Shown: positions 40,742 through 49,403 of the stretch, in pieces
Layout of the letters: every line of letters begins with the position of its first letter
How positions within the stretch are numbered: position 1 is the first letter of the stretch
Source: DSUN01 sp035527715
Lineage (GTDB): Bacteria > Planctomycetota > PUPC01 > DSUN01
DNA: 53,579 bases
Direction: 5' to 3'
Assembly: GCA_035527715.1 (NCBI GenBank)
Contig: DATKZY010000089.1
Location: forward strand, 1-53,579
Program-made: the position numbers and the translations under genes
Notes under the pieces: generated by a model
What the model was told of the DNA's origin: nothing
Seen by the model: only the letters and a program-made list of their open reading frames with translations
The model's database searches: none

Positions 40742-42115
40742 TCACTTGCTCTCGGGCGGGCCGCCGACCAGTTGCTCGCGCAGGAGCTTGACGGCGGCAT
40801 CGAGCTGCGGGTCGGGCGGCTTCTCGCCCGGCTTGAGACTCAGCTTCTCGCGTTCCTCGCGGGAGAGGTGCTCGACCACGAGGTCGGGCTCCAGCCCCGT
40901 GTTTTCGATGGAGCGGCCCTTGGGGAGGAGGTATTTGCCCGTGCTCAGGAGGATGCCGGAGCCGTCGCCGAGGGGGAAGCGCTTGGAGACGGCGCCCTTG
41001 CCATAGGTCTTGGTGCCGACGAGTTTCCCCCTGCCGTGGTCCTGGAGGGCGCCGGCGAGGACCTCGGCCGCGCTGGCGCTGCGACCGTCCACCAGCACGG
41101 CCATCGGCAGGGCCTCGGCGGGGCCGCCGGGGGCCGCGTGGAACACGCGGTTCTCGTCGGGGCAGCGGTTGTGGGTGGAGACGATGACGCCGTCGGCGAT
41201 GAAGAGGTCGGCGATGCGGACCGCCTCGTCGAGGAACCCGCCGTCGTTGAGGCGGAGGTCGAGAACGAGGGCGCGGGCGCCTTTGCCGAGCAGCTCGGCA
41301 ATGCCGTCCTTCACCTTGTCGCTGGCCCCGTCGGGGAAGTCGCCCAGGCGCAGGTAGCCGATGCCGCGCTCGAGGAGCCGCGTCTCGATCACGGGGCGCG
41401 TGACCTCGCCGCGGACGAGCGTGACGTCCAGCTCCTCGAACTCCGACCCGCCCTTCTTCTTGTCGGGCGCCTCCTTGGGTTCCAGCAGCTTCGGGCGGCG
41501 GATGTGCAGGGTGACCTTGCTGCCCTTCGCGCCGCGGAGGATGTTGGACGTGCGGTTGAGGTTCTTCACGGTGTCGAAGTCGCGCTTGAGCGGCTCGCGG
41601 AGGCCGTCGGGGTCGTGCTCGAGCGCCCAGAGAATGATGTCGCCCTGGCGGAGGCCGGCCTGGGCGGCGGGCGAGTCGTCGAAGACCCTGGAGATCACGA
41701 GCTTCTGGTCCTTGGTGAGGTCAATCTGGATGCCGAGGCCCTCGTAGTGGTCGGTCTCGTTCTCCTGGAGGCGGCGGTGCACGGGCGGGGAGAGGAAGGC
41801 GCTGTGGCGGTCGTGGAGGCCCTCGACCATGCCCTCGACGGCGCCGTGGACGAGTTCGGAGGCGGGCCGCGGCTCGACGTATTCCTCGAGACACACGTCC
41901 AGCGCGCGGCCGAAGGCGGCCATGGCCCGATACCGCCCCGAGATCCACGCGCGCACCGGCCCCTGGAAGGCGTGCAGGGCGATCAGCAGGAGCAGCACGA
42001 GGGTGAGGAAGGGCAAGTGCTGCGACGAGGGCGGCGAGGCGGGCCTGCGGGCCTCGGGGGCGGCGGCGTTGGCCCCCGCGCGGTCGTCGGCCGTCTGGCG
42101 TGGGTCACTGGGCAT
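40742..42115 (-). CDS. ctpA: C-terminal processing protease (S41, CtpA-like)
   Basis: A 457-aa periplasmic protease: a transmembrane/signal anchor (LPFLTLVLLLLIALHAFQ, about 33-52), an N-terminal helical part, a PDZ domain (about 125-205; GLGIQIDLTKDQKLVISRVF, AAQAGLRQGDIILW) and the S41 fold. The catalytic Ser is in VDGRSASAAEVLAGAL and the Lys in VGTKTYGKGAVS, the Ser/Lys dyad of the family. One oddity is LRLNDGGFLDEA, where LRLNPGG is usual. It trims or degrades envelope proteins with nonpolar C-termini. The start at 42115 follows a run with no obvious ribosome site. The fusion gene lies 112 bp downstream. Confidence 0.92.
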   Translation of the reverse strand: MPSDPRQTADDRAGANAAAPEARRPASPPSSQHLPFLTLVLLLLIALHAFQGPVRAWISGRYRAMAAFGRALDVCLEEYVEPRPASELVHGAVEGMVEGLHDRHSAFLSPPVHRRLQENETDHYEGLGIQIDLTKDQKLVISRVFDDSPAAQAGLRQGDIILWALEHDPDGLREPLKRDFDTVKNLNRTSNILRGAKGSKVTLHIRRPKLLEPKEAPDKKKGGSEFEELDVTLVRGEVTRPVIETRLLERGIGYLRLGDFPDGASDKVKDGIAELLGKGARALVLDLRLNDGGFLDEAVRIADLFIADGVIVSTHNRCPDENRVFHAAPGGPAEALPMAVLVDGRSASAAEVLAGALQDHGRGKLVGTKTYGKGAVSKRFPLGDGSGILLSTGKYLLPKGRSIENTGLEPDLVVEHLSREEREKLSLKPGEKPPDPQLDAAVKLLREQLVGGPPESK

Positions 42116-42184
42116 TCGGCGCGTCCCTCAATCCAGCTATCACTCTATCACTGCCCAACGTCCAATGGCCGCCCGGAGGGGCCT

Positions 42185-43324
42185 TCAGCTTGCCAGGAGG
42201 GTGAGGATGAGGTTGGCGCCTTGCCCCCTCTTGTCCCGTTCCACGACCTCGTCGAAGCCATCCAGCGGGATCGAGCTTTCCAGGGTGACGGTGGCCTCGG
42301 ACCGGGTGAGGGCAAGCGCGGCATCGGCGCCCAGGAGGGGCCGCAGGGCGGACTGGGAGCTGGCCTTCGTGAGCTGGGTCTCCAGCTTCGCCGCCGCGGC
42401 AGCGTCGCGGGCCGCGAAGCGGATGGCCAGAGTGATGCTCGAGCGGGACGCGGCGATGGCGAAGAAGGTCGCCTCCACGCCCTCGCCGGCCTCGCCCAGG
42501 ACGTCCTTGAGCTTCGAGGCGACGATTCGGCCGCCGGGCTTCTCGAGACGGTAGTAGAAGGCGCCCCGGGCGAGCGAGCGCGAGAAGGCGGCGGCGAAGG
42601 GGGGGTCGTCGAGCGCGTCGCCCCGCACGCCGGCCCGCCCCTTGAGAAAGCGCCGCACGCCCCACCGGTCGCCGAAGCACACGACGCTCGAGCCCACGGC
42701 TGCGAAGGCGTGGTCCACCCCCTCCTCGTCGCAGTACAGATAGCGGTAGCCGTCCACCGCGTTCTGCTTGATCTGGAGCTGGACGGGGACCTGGCGGCCG
42801 CGGTTGATCTCCTTCTCGCGGGTCTCGATGGACTGCTCGAAGCAGTCGCGCATCAGGTCGGGCTGGAAGCGCCCGAGGAGGATCGTGCTGTCATCGGTGT
42901 CCACCACGGCCGTCACGTCGCGGCGGAGGCTGATGCGGAACTTCTCCTCCTTGGCCTCGAGGGCGCGGAGCAGCGGGTGGCTGGCCGTGGCGAGCACCTG
43001 GTAGACCGGGCTGTCGAGGAAGCGCCGCACGTCCACCACCTGCACCAGGATTTGGCCTCGGGGCACCAGCTCGAGCGGCTGGCGGGTCGGCGAGAGGACG
43101 AGGATGACGAGCACGATGAGGACGACGAGCGCCGCGCCCGCGTAGAGGGCGAGCTTCTGGTGTTGGGGGCTGAGCCCAGGCGAGGGAGCGGGCGCCCGCG
43201 GGGCGAGGGGCGGGGGCTGGAGCGGCGGAGGGGCGGCCTCGGCGCCGCTCGCCGCGCGCCCGGCGCGAGGCCCCGGCGCAAGGAGCCGCCTGCCGATGCG
43301 GGGGTTGGATCTCCGGTTCTTCAT
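42185..43324 (-). CDS. Membrane-anchored protein, unknown function
   Basis: A 379-aa protein: a basic, Pro/Ala-rich cytoplasmic start, one transmembrane helix (LYAGAALVVLIVLVILVLSP), and a large outer domain (LVPRGQILVQVVDVRRFLDS, EEKFRISLRRDVTAVVDTDD, GRFQPDLMRDCFEQSIETRE, KLETQLTKASSQSALRPLLG) that I do not recognise, perhaps two related halves as in DUF3352-like proteins. ATG 43324 or 43342 are both possible; neither has a strong ribosome site. It lies 37 bp downstream of ilvN and is probably in its operon. Confidence 0.68.
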   Translation of the reverse strand: MKNRRSNPRIGRRLLAPGPRAGRAASGAEAAPPPLQPPPLAPRAPAPSPGLSPQHQKLALYAGAALVVLIVLVILVLSPTRQPLELVPRGQILVQVVDVRRFLDSPVYQVLATASHPLLRALEAKEEKFRISLRRDVTAVVDTDDSTILLGRFQPDLMRDCFEQSIETREKEINRGRQVPVQLQIKQNAVDGYRYLYCDEEGVDHAFAAVGSSVVCFGDRWGVRRFLKGRAGVRGDALDDPPFAAAFSRSLARGAFYYRLEKPGGRIVASKLKDVLGEAGEGVEATFFAIAASRSSITLAIRFAARDAAAAAKLETQLTKASSQSALRPLLGADAALALTRSEATVTLESSIPLDGFDEVVERDKRGQGANLILTLLAS

Positions 43325-43361
43325 CCTGGGTCGCAATCGCAAATCGGTAATGGGCAGCCGC

Positions 43362-43841
43362 CTACCTGGGGCCCCGCGTCAGGGCGACGCGCCCGGTGCG
43401 GCACAGCTCCTTGATGCCGAACGGGCGCACGAGCGCGATGAAGGCCTCCAGCTTCTTCTCCGGCCCGGAAAGCTCGATCATCAGCTCGGTCGCACTCACG
43501 TCCACCACCCGGCCGCGGAACAGCGTGACCAGCTGGACGATCTCGCCGCGGCGCCCCGACGGCGCGTTCACCTTGATCAGCATCAGGTCGCGCTCCACGT
43601 AGTCCCGGCCCGAGAAGTCCTGGACCTTGAGCACGGTGATGACCTTGCGGAGCTGCTTGACGACCTGTTCGAGGATCTGCTCGTCGCCCTGGACGGCGAT
43701 GGTCATGCGCGAGACGGCCGGGTCCTCCGTCTCGCCGACGGTCAGGCTGTCAATGTTGAAGCCCCGGCCCGCGAACAGCCCGGAGATGTGGGCGAGCACG
43801 CCGGACTCGTTCTGGACCAGTGCCGAGATGATGTGCTTCAC
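43362..43841 (-). CDS. ilvN: Acetolactate synthase small (regulatory) subunit IlvN
   Basis: A 159-aa IlvN with the ACT domain first (KHIISALVQNESGVLAHISG, GRGFNIDSLTVG, residues 2-75) and the C-terminal domain (GRRGEIVQLVTLFRGRVVDV, MIELSGPEKKLEAFIALVRP). It binds valine and regulates the large subunit IlvB, which makes acetolactate for branched-chain amino acids. Start is GTG 43841 (VKHIISAL) after GGAGGC; the family start matches. No ilvB, ilvC or leu gene is in the window, so the catalytic partner is elsewhere. The promoter is at 43908-43936, with a palindrome at the start of the leader. Confidence 0.9.
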   Translation of the reverse strand: MKHIISALVQNESGVLAHISGLFAGRGFNIDSLTVGETEDPAVSRMTIAVQGDEQILEQVVKQLRKVITVLKVQDFSGRDYVERDLMLIKVNAPSGRRGEIVQLVTLFRGRVVDVSATELMIELSGPEKKLEAFIALVRPFGIKELCRTGRVALTRGPR

Positions 43842-43882
43842 AGCGGGCGCCTCCGCGGGCCGTCGGGGCAAACGTCCCTGGC

Positions 43883-43900
43883 GCGGGGCCGCGGCCCCGC
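43883..43900. promoter_or_regulatory. Perfect 18-bp palindrome at the ilvN transcription start
   Basis: GCGGGGCCGCGGCCCCGC, fully symmetric. The expected transcription start is 43901, so the palindrome begins at about +2. It could be an operator or a 5' hairpin. Confidence 0.45.
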
Positions 43901-43907
43901 ACCCCCT

Positions 43908-43936
43908 ATCCTAGCGCGAAGCCGTGCGCCTGTCAA
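43908..43936 (-). promoter_or_regulatory. Promoter of ilvN
   Basis: On the minus strand, TTGACA (43936-43931), 17 nt, TAGGAT (43913-43908). The terminal motif of element D begins 17 bp upstream. Confidence 0.7.
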
Positions 43937-43953
43937 AGACTCCGGCGCCGTGG

Positions 43954-44249
43954 GGTGCGTGTAATCTCCTGCGGGCCAGCCGTCCGCGTCCTCAGCCTCC
44001 GAAGGAGGCGAGGGAATAGAGCCCACGGCGATGCTCGGGGAGCCGTGGGTTGACGACCCCCCGTGACCCAGCCCCCGAAGGGGGCGGCGGAGCCCCAGGC
44101 GGCTCGAGAGCTCCGCCGCCCCCTTCGGGGGCTGGGCCTTCTTCTCGGACGCAAACCCACGGTTCCGCTTCGCTGCACCGTGGGCTGTACTCCGCCACGC
44201 CCTACGGGCGTTCACGTTGCAGCCTTGACCGTAGGAGATCACACGCACC
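43954..44249. repeat. Composite palindromic element, copy D (complete, 296 bp)
   Basis: Bounded by inverted 16-bp motifs, GGTGCGTGTAATCTCC (43954-43969) and GGAGATCACACGCACC (44234-44249), one mismatch. Inside are CCTCCGAAGGAGG, CCCACGGC/GCCGTGGG, a perfect 27-bp stem (44067-44093 with 44110-44136; 16-nt loop), CCCACGGT/ACCGTGGG and GCCCTACGGGC hairpins. GGCGCC lies on both flanks. No reading frame of interest. Fills most of the 429-bp gap between ilvN and the kinase. Confidence 0.9.
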
Positions 44250-44270
44250 TGGCGCCGCGGGCCGCTCGGG

Positions 44271-47066
44271 TCACGGCTTCGACGGGGGTTCGGGCGGCGG
44301 CACCAGGTCGGGGGGTGGCAGGCTGCCCTTGCCCTCGCACGTGGGGCACGGCACGCTCTTGTTGCCCCGGCACCGCGCGCAGGGGGTGACGATGGTGAAC
44401 ACGCCGGTGCCCTTACACTTCGCGCACGTCAAGTAGCCGTCGCCCCCGCACTTCGAGCATTTGGCCCAGCCCGTGCCGCCGCATTCGTTGCAGGGCAGGG
44501 CGCCGCGGAGGACGCGGCCCGTGCCGTTGCAGTTGGCGCACCGGACTCTGCCCTTCGCGTGGCAGTAGCCGCAGGGGCCGCCGCCCTTGCCCTTGCACAC
44601 GTCGCACTCCTGGCGCTCCACGCTCGCGATGCCCTTGCCGCCGCAGTCGGGGCAGGCGATGCTGGCCTGCCCCTTGCACGTGGGACACTCGTGCGGGGCG
44701 AAGCGGGCGAGGAGGGCCTGCTCGCGGGCCACGTCGGCGCCGTTGGCCCGCGCCGCCGCGATGCGCTTGCGCGCGCCGTCGTAGTCGCGTTCGGCGAGGA
44801 GGAAGAGGCCGAGCTTGGCCTCGGTCGCCGCGCTGGAGGCGCCGTAGCCGCTGAGGGCCAGCTCCACCACGTCGGCGGCTCGCAGGTCGGTGATGCGCTT
44901 GGCGAGCGTGACGTTGCCGATCTTCATGGCCACCTTGTCGTCGCGGACCTCGATGACCTCGCCGGCGAGGCCGCCGAGGCGGATCTTGTCGCCCGGCTTG
45001 AGCTTCCGGACGCCGAAGACGGCATTGGCCCACACCTCGGCGACCGTGCGGACCAGGTGTTGGAGGTCCTTCGACTCGTCGCGCAGCGGGGCGAGGGCGG
45101 GGCTCACGACGGCGGCGTCGGCCAGGTTGCGGGCCTCGCGCAGCTCGCGGGCGTCGAGGTGCCCGAAGATGGCTCTGGCCTCCTTTACGTAGGCCGCGCG
45201 GGCCAGCGCCTTGGCTTCCGCCAGCTTCTTCGCGTAGTCCTGCTCGATGGCTTGGAGCGCCTCCTTGGCCCTGGCGGCGATCTCGGGCACGACGCAGGCC
45301 GCGTAGGGCGAGTAGAGCGCCTTCGCCTCGTCGAGCTGGGCGTCGGCCGCCAGCTTCTTGCCCTGGGCGTCGCGGGCGTCGAAGAGGGCCATCGCGCGCC
45401 TGCGCCACTGGCCGCGCAACTGCTCGAGGCGCACCACGGCGGCGCCGGTGCGCAGGGTGTTGGGGAACGTGTCGAGCAGGCTCAGCGCCTCGTTGACCTT
45501 CCCCTCGCCCAGGAAGGCGTCGGCGCGGGCCGACCGCTCCCGGAACTCGGCCTCCAGAGCCTTCTCGATCCGCGCCTCGACGCTCTTGAGCTTGGCCTCC
45601 GTCCCGCGCAGGAGGTCCAAGCCGTCGGGCGGCAGCCCCCCGCGCCGCGAGGGCGGGAACTCGTCGAGAACCCCCCTCAGCCGGGCGGCGAGGGTCACAT
45701 AGTCCCGCGGGTTCTGCTCCTCGAACTTGTTGGCGCGCTCGACGGCGCGCAGGAGGTCGCGCATCGGGCCGTCGGCCGCCACGGCCCCGCTGGTGTCGGG
45801 CGGGGGCGGCCGCACGCTCGTCCGCGGCGGGAACACGGCGTGGGGACTGGCCTCGCCAGGCGAGTCCGGCCGCGGGCCGCCCCGCCTGGGGCGCAGGGCG
45901 ATCGCCAGGGCCGCGACGACTGCCACGGCTAGGATGAGGCCGACGGCGATGACCGTCGGCGCGTTCGAGCGCCGCGGGCGCGCGGCCAGGGCCCGCACCT
46001 TGACCACCCGGGCCGCGGGCGCGCGGGGCGCGCTGGCCGCGCTCTCGAGCGCCGCGACCAGCTCGGCCGGCGTCGCGTAGCGGTGCGAGGGGTCCTTCGC
46101 CGTCATCCTCTCGACCACGCGGACCGTGGCGGGCGAGGCGTCGGGGGCCAGCTTGCGGAGGGCCGGCAGCGGCTCGGCCACCACCGCGGCCGCGATGGCC
46201 ATGGGGTTCGCCCCCTGGAACGGCAGCTCGCCCGTGAGCATCTGGAACAGCGTCACGCCCAGCGAAAAAATGTCCGCGCGGCAGCCGATGTCCGGCTCCG
46301 AGCGGATTTGCTCGGGCGCCACGTAGGCGGGGGTGCCCATGAAGCGCTCGTCGTCCGTCCCATCGGGCGTCCCCTGGCCGATGGCCTTCGCCAGGCCGAA
46401 GTCGGTCACCCGCACCCGGCCGTCGGCCGTCACCATGATGTTGTCGGGCTTGATGTCGCGGTGGATCAGCCCCTTGCTGTAGGCGTGGTCGAGCGCGCGG
46501 GCCACGTCGGCGGCGATCCGCAGGGCGCGCTCCTCGGGCAGCGGGCCGCCGCGGCTCAGCAGCTTCGCCACCGTCTCGCCGTCCACGTACTCCATGGCGA
46601 AGTAGTAGAAGCCCTGGCTCTCCCCCACGTCGATCGCCGCCACGATGTTGGGGTGGCTCAGGCGGCCTGCGGCGCGGGCCTCGCGCAGGAAGCTCTCGAC
46701 GAACTCGCTGCTGCGCGCGAGCCGGGGCGAGAGGATTTTGAGGGCGACGAGGCGCCCCAGCTCCTTCTGGCGGGCCTTGAACACGCTGCCCATGCCGCCC
46801 TGGCCGATCTTCTCGATCAGCTCGAAGCTGCCCAGCTCGCGCGGCACCCGCGTGGCCGTCTTGCTCGCGGCCATGGCCTGGTGGATCAGGGCGGCCTGGC
46901 GCTCGGTGAGCAGGCCGCGCTTCAGCAGGAGATCCGGGGCCGTCGCCGTGCCGCCCAGCGCCTCGATGTCGCGGAGCGCGCTCCGGGCCTCCTGCGCCTG
47001 CTCCTCGGTCAGGTGCCCGCTCGCCGCGGCGAATCGGATGAACTCGTCGTCCTGGGGGCTCGGCAT
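44271..47066 (-). CDS. Ser/Thr protein kinase with ten CxxCxGxG modules
   Basis: A 931-aa membrane kinase. N-terminal helical part (1-75), Hanks kinase domain (about 79-340): Gly loop GQGGMG (88-93), VALK lysine K110, HRD (202-204), DFG (222-224), APE-like YVAPEQI. Then a transmembrane helix (about 375-400, TVIAVGLILAVAVVAALAIA), an outer helical part (about 440-780), and a C-terminal array of ten CxxCxGxG-like modules (CPDCGGKG, CANCNGTG, CNECGGTG, CSKCGGDG and so on). DnaJ has four. The array would bind about five zinc ions outside the cytoplasm. The ATG at 47132 lies inside the -10 box; ATG 47066 is used. It phosphorylates Ser/Thr of unknown targets. Confidence 0.9.
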   Translation of the reverse strand: MPSPQDDEFIRFAAASGHLTEEQAQEARSALRDIEALGGTATAPDLLLKRGLLTERQAALIHQAMAASKTATRVPRELGSFELIEKIGQGGMGSVFKARQKELGRLVALKILSPRLARSSEFVESFLREARAAGRLSHPNIVAAIDVGESQGFYYFAMEYVDGETVAKLLSRGGPLPEERALRIAADVARALDHAYSKGLIHRDIKPDNIMVTADGRVRVTDFGLAKAIGQGTPDGTDDERFMGTPAYVAPEQIRSEPDIGCRADIFSLGVTLFQMLTGELPFQGANPMAIAAAVVAEPLPALRKLAPDASPATVRVVERMTAKDPSHRYATPAELVAALESAASAPRAPAARVVKVRALAARPRRSNAPTVIAVGLILAVAVVAALAIALRPRRGGPRPDSPGEASPHAVFPPRTSVRPPPPDTSGAVAADGPMRDLLRAVERANKFEEQNPRDYVTLAARLRGVLDEFPPSRRGGLPPDGLDLLRGTEAKLKSVEARIEKALEAEFRERSARADAFLGEGKVNEALSLLDTFPNTLRTGAAVVRLEQLRGQWRRRAMALFDARDAQGKKLAADAQLDEAKALYSPYAACVVPEIAARAKEALQAIEQDYAKKLAEAKALARAAYVKEARAIFGHLDARELREARNLADAAVVSPALAPLRDESKDLQHLVRTVAEVWANAVFGVRKLKPGDKIRLGGLAGEVIEVRDDKVAMKIGNVTLAKRITDLRAADVVELALSGYGASSAATEAKLGLFLLAERDYDGARKRIAAARANGADVAREQALLARFAPHECPTCKGQASIACPDCGGKGIASVERQECDVCKGKGGGPCGYCHAKGRVRCANCNGTGRVLRGALPCNECGGTGWAKCSKCGGDGYLTCAKCKGTGVFTIVTPCARCRGNKSVPCPTCEGKGSLPPPDLVPPPEPPSKP

Positions 47067-47131
47067 GCCGTCCGCGCCTCGAAACTCGCCTGTCTCGCGT
47101 GCCGGGGTACGCTGGTCCTGCCCGCTTCCCA

Positions 47132-47160
47132 ACTATACCCAACCCCGCGCGGGAAGTCAA
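47132..47160 (-). promoter_or_regulatory. Promoter of the CxxCxGxG kinase gene
   Basis: On the minus strand, TTGACT (47160-47155), 17 nt, TATAGT (47137-47132). Its position rules out the upstream ATG at 47132. Confidence 0.7.
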
Positions 47161-47203
47161 CCGCCGCGTCGCCGCCTGTTCGCGGGTCGGGGAGTCTGCC
47201 CGG

Positions 47204-48751
47204 TCACAGGGCCTCAAATCCGAACGTTCCCTGCTTTGGGCTTGCCCACTTCTGCAGCCCCTGTGCTCTCACCAATTCGTCAGGAAGTGGCAGACGCTCC
47301 AGCGCGCGGGGCTCGACCTTCACCGCGCCGCCCCCGTAGCTCTTCCCGACCTTCCGTAGGTTACTGACCGTGTCGGGATGACAAAGCACGGTCCAGAGCT
47401 TCTCGACAAAGGCGGGGTCCTCGGACCTCGGATAGACGCAGAGGAGACACGTCAGCGGGACAACTCCAGCATAGTTCCTGATGAAACGGGCGTGTCTCCT
47501 GCCCAGGTACGCAAATAGAATGGGAGGTACCCGCCGGGTCTCCATTCGGTACCAAGGCGTCCGCGTCCTGATCAGCGTCTTCTCCGGCAGCCCTGCTTTC
47601 TCCCCGCGCTGGAGGTACTCTTGAACCCTGGGGGGCATTTGCTCCAACGGTATACCGTTGACCGAGAGCAGCCAGGTCGGACGACCGGTGGCATCAAGGG
47701 CCTCAATACGCTCCTGCGTGAGGGCTTCGCCCTCGACGTCTCTTGTTCTTCCTATTGCCCTGACGAGACAAGACGGCGGTATGCCCAGTTCCCCAGCCCT
47801 GGCAGAGGTCATGAAGAAGAAGCCGTTGTCCCCCGTCACGATACCCCGCATGACCGTGGCGAAATCGCCCAACCGGAATTCGTGTTTCTCGGTCGACGGG
47901 AACCGGGACAGGCCGGTGGCCAGGCCTTCGGACAGACGCCGGCGATGGACCTCTACATCGCCGCCATGGGTCTCCTCGGCGCCTTCGTCCACGAGATTAC
48001 ACAGTCCCGACGCATTGGGGGCGTTACACCTGACCCAATCGAGCTCCTGTGTCGGCGGCTCGTTTGCAATGAGGAAGGCGATGGCATTCGTGTCCACATC
48101 GGGAAACGGCGCTGCCTGGGGGGAGAAGGTAACGACCGCATCGAGGCGGTAGTGGGCACATATCCAGCGCCACAGACTCTCCGCAAAAACCCCCTCGCAG
48201 ACATCCGCGGACACGATGAAGGCCAGTCGCCCGTGCGCTGAGAGGCACCTCAAGGCTCGGATGAGGAAGTACACATGCAAACCGGCTCGGCCGTCGATTT
48301 GCAGGCCGGTAGCCGCGGTGGCAAACGCCCTCAAGTCCGCCTTCGTCTCTTGCGAGAGACGGTGATGTCTGATGTAGGGCGGATTCGCCACGATTGCCGG
48401 GAACTGCCTCTCCGGAGGGTCGAGAACGAAGTCTTTGATCTCGACATTGGCCAGGTCGAGATCGGACAATCCGCTTTCCCGTGCCTGCCTCAAGACACTG
48501 GGGTCAACGTCCCTCCCAAAGGGGGAAACGGCTACGCCGTGTTCTTTGGCATACCTCTTGGCCGCTCGGAAGAAAGCCCCGCCCCCTGTCGCCGGGTCGA
48601 GCAACTCTGAGGGTCGAGGGCGAAGGACATACGCCACCATGAAGTCAGCGACCCAGTCCGGAGTCCAGAACTGGCCTTTCTCCCGAAGCGCTTCGCGCTG
48701 TCTCCCGGAGCGCGGCGGCGCTGTGGTGGGGCCTCTCGTTCGTCTACGCAT
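47204..48751 (-). CDS. N6-adenine DNA methyltransferase (AccI-type partner)
   Basis: A 515-aa methyltransferase of the gamma type: LLDPATGGGAFFRAAKRYA is the SAM-binding motif I, AIVANPPYIRHHRL the catalytic NPPY, and a large C-terminal target-recognition region follows. It should methylate adenine in the site cut by its partner, protecting host DNA. Its start overlaps the end of the restriction gene by 8 bp, so both are one operon, with the nuclease first. The block (47204-49403) is visibly less GC-rich and its codon use more mixed than that of its neighbours, which suggests recent transfer. Confidence 0.88.
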   Translation of the reverse strand: MRRRTRGPTTAPPRSGRQREALREKGQFWTPDWVADFMVAYVLRPRPSELLDPATGGGAFFRAAKRYAKEHGVAVSPFGRDVDPSVLRQARESGLSDLDLANVEIKDFVLDPPERQFPAIVANPPYIRHHRLSQETKADLRAFATAATGLQIDGRAGLHVYFLIRALRCLSAHGRLAFIVSADVCEGVFAESLWRWICAHYRLDAVVTFSPQAAPFPDVDTNAIAFLIANEPPTQELDWVRCNAPNASGLCNLVDEGAEETHGGDVEVHRRRLSEGLATGLSRFPSTEKHEFRLGDFATVMRGIVTGDNGFFFMTSARAGELGIPPSCLVRAIGRTRDVEGEALTQERIEALDATGRPTWLLSVNGIPLEQMPPRVQEYLQRGEKAGLPEKTLIRTRTPWYRMETRRVPPILFAYLGRRHARFIRNYAGVVPLTCLLCVYPRSEDPAFVEKLWTVLCHPDTVSNLRKVGKSYGGGAVKVEPRALERLPLPDELVRAQGLQKWASPKQGTFGFEAL

Positions 48752-49403
48752 GGGACTCTGCCGCCTTCAGGAGAACCTCCAGTGCATCCTGGCACAACTC
48801 GGAGCTTCCTCCCACAAAACGGACATACGGGAGAATGTGACCGTTCTTGTCCGTGATCGAAGCAGCCACAAGCTGCGGCTCTTCCTGGGTCGAGGCCAGC
48901 CGGTAGGCATGGAGGTAGTATATCTTGTAGATGACCTTCCGGGTGGTCGCCCCACCGGGAGCCTGGAAGACCTGTTGGGTCGCTTCGATGTCCCCGTTGG
49001 TGATGAGCTTCTCTGCCCGTTGGAGTGAGATGCCGAATGCCTCGTCGAAGAAGGCGTGCCAGATATGAATCGGGACGCCCCGGTCCTTCTGCCATTGCTT
49101 GAGCGGGCCTCGGTCCTCCTCCTTGAGGAGGATCGTGGGCAATACGGCAGACTTCTTGAGGCCGGGGCGACCGTCGAGCCGCTTCTGCGGCTTCAGGGCC
49201 GCGCCGTAGTCCGGCATCTGCCGCGCGCGCCACAGGCTGTTCTCGCACTCGACCGCAACCGGCGCATGCGACAGAAGGCTCTGGATGCTCGGGTCGTCCT
49301 CAGACGTGAACGGCAGCTCGGGCAGTCCCTTCAGCTTGTGGATGACGCCGTCAACCAAGGGCTTGTCTTGGGTGCGGAATACGAGGAGATCGGGCCGCTT
49401 CAT
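48744..49403 (-). CDS. AccI-family restriction endonuclease (main fragment)
   Basis: A 219-aa product resembling the AccI restriction endonuclease family: KRPDLLVFRTQDKP, the VAVECENSLWRARQMPDYG core with an E-x-E that may bind metal, LKKSAVLPTILLKEEDRGP, IPIHIWHAFFDEAFGISLQR and TQQVFQAPGGATTRKVIYKI. AccI cuts GTMKAC; the site here is unknown. It looks N-terminally short, and a frame upstream (49400-49540) supplies plausible missing residues in the -1 phase. ATGA at 49403-49400 overlaps the two. The ATG has GCGGG but no clear AGGAG. Confidence 0.75.
   Translation of the reverse strand: MKRPDLLVFRTQDKPLVDGVIHKLKGLPELPFTSEDDPSIQSLLSHAPVAVECENSLWRARQMPDYGAALKPQKRLDGRPGLKKSAVLPTILLKEEDRGPLKQWQKDRGVPIHIWHAFFDEAFGISLQRAEKLITNGDIEATQQVFQAPGGATTRKVIYKIYYLHAYRLASTQEEPQLVAASITDKNGHILPYVRFVGGSSELCQDALEVLLKAAESHA

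Noticed and set aside
43954..44249. Insertion sequence
   Set aside because: Terminal inverted motifs exist but there is no transposase or room for one; treated as a non-autonomous element.
47132..47134. ATG start of the kinase at 47132
   Set aside because: It lies within the TATAGT box of a good promoter, so it would not be in the mRNA.
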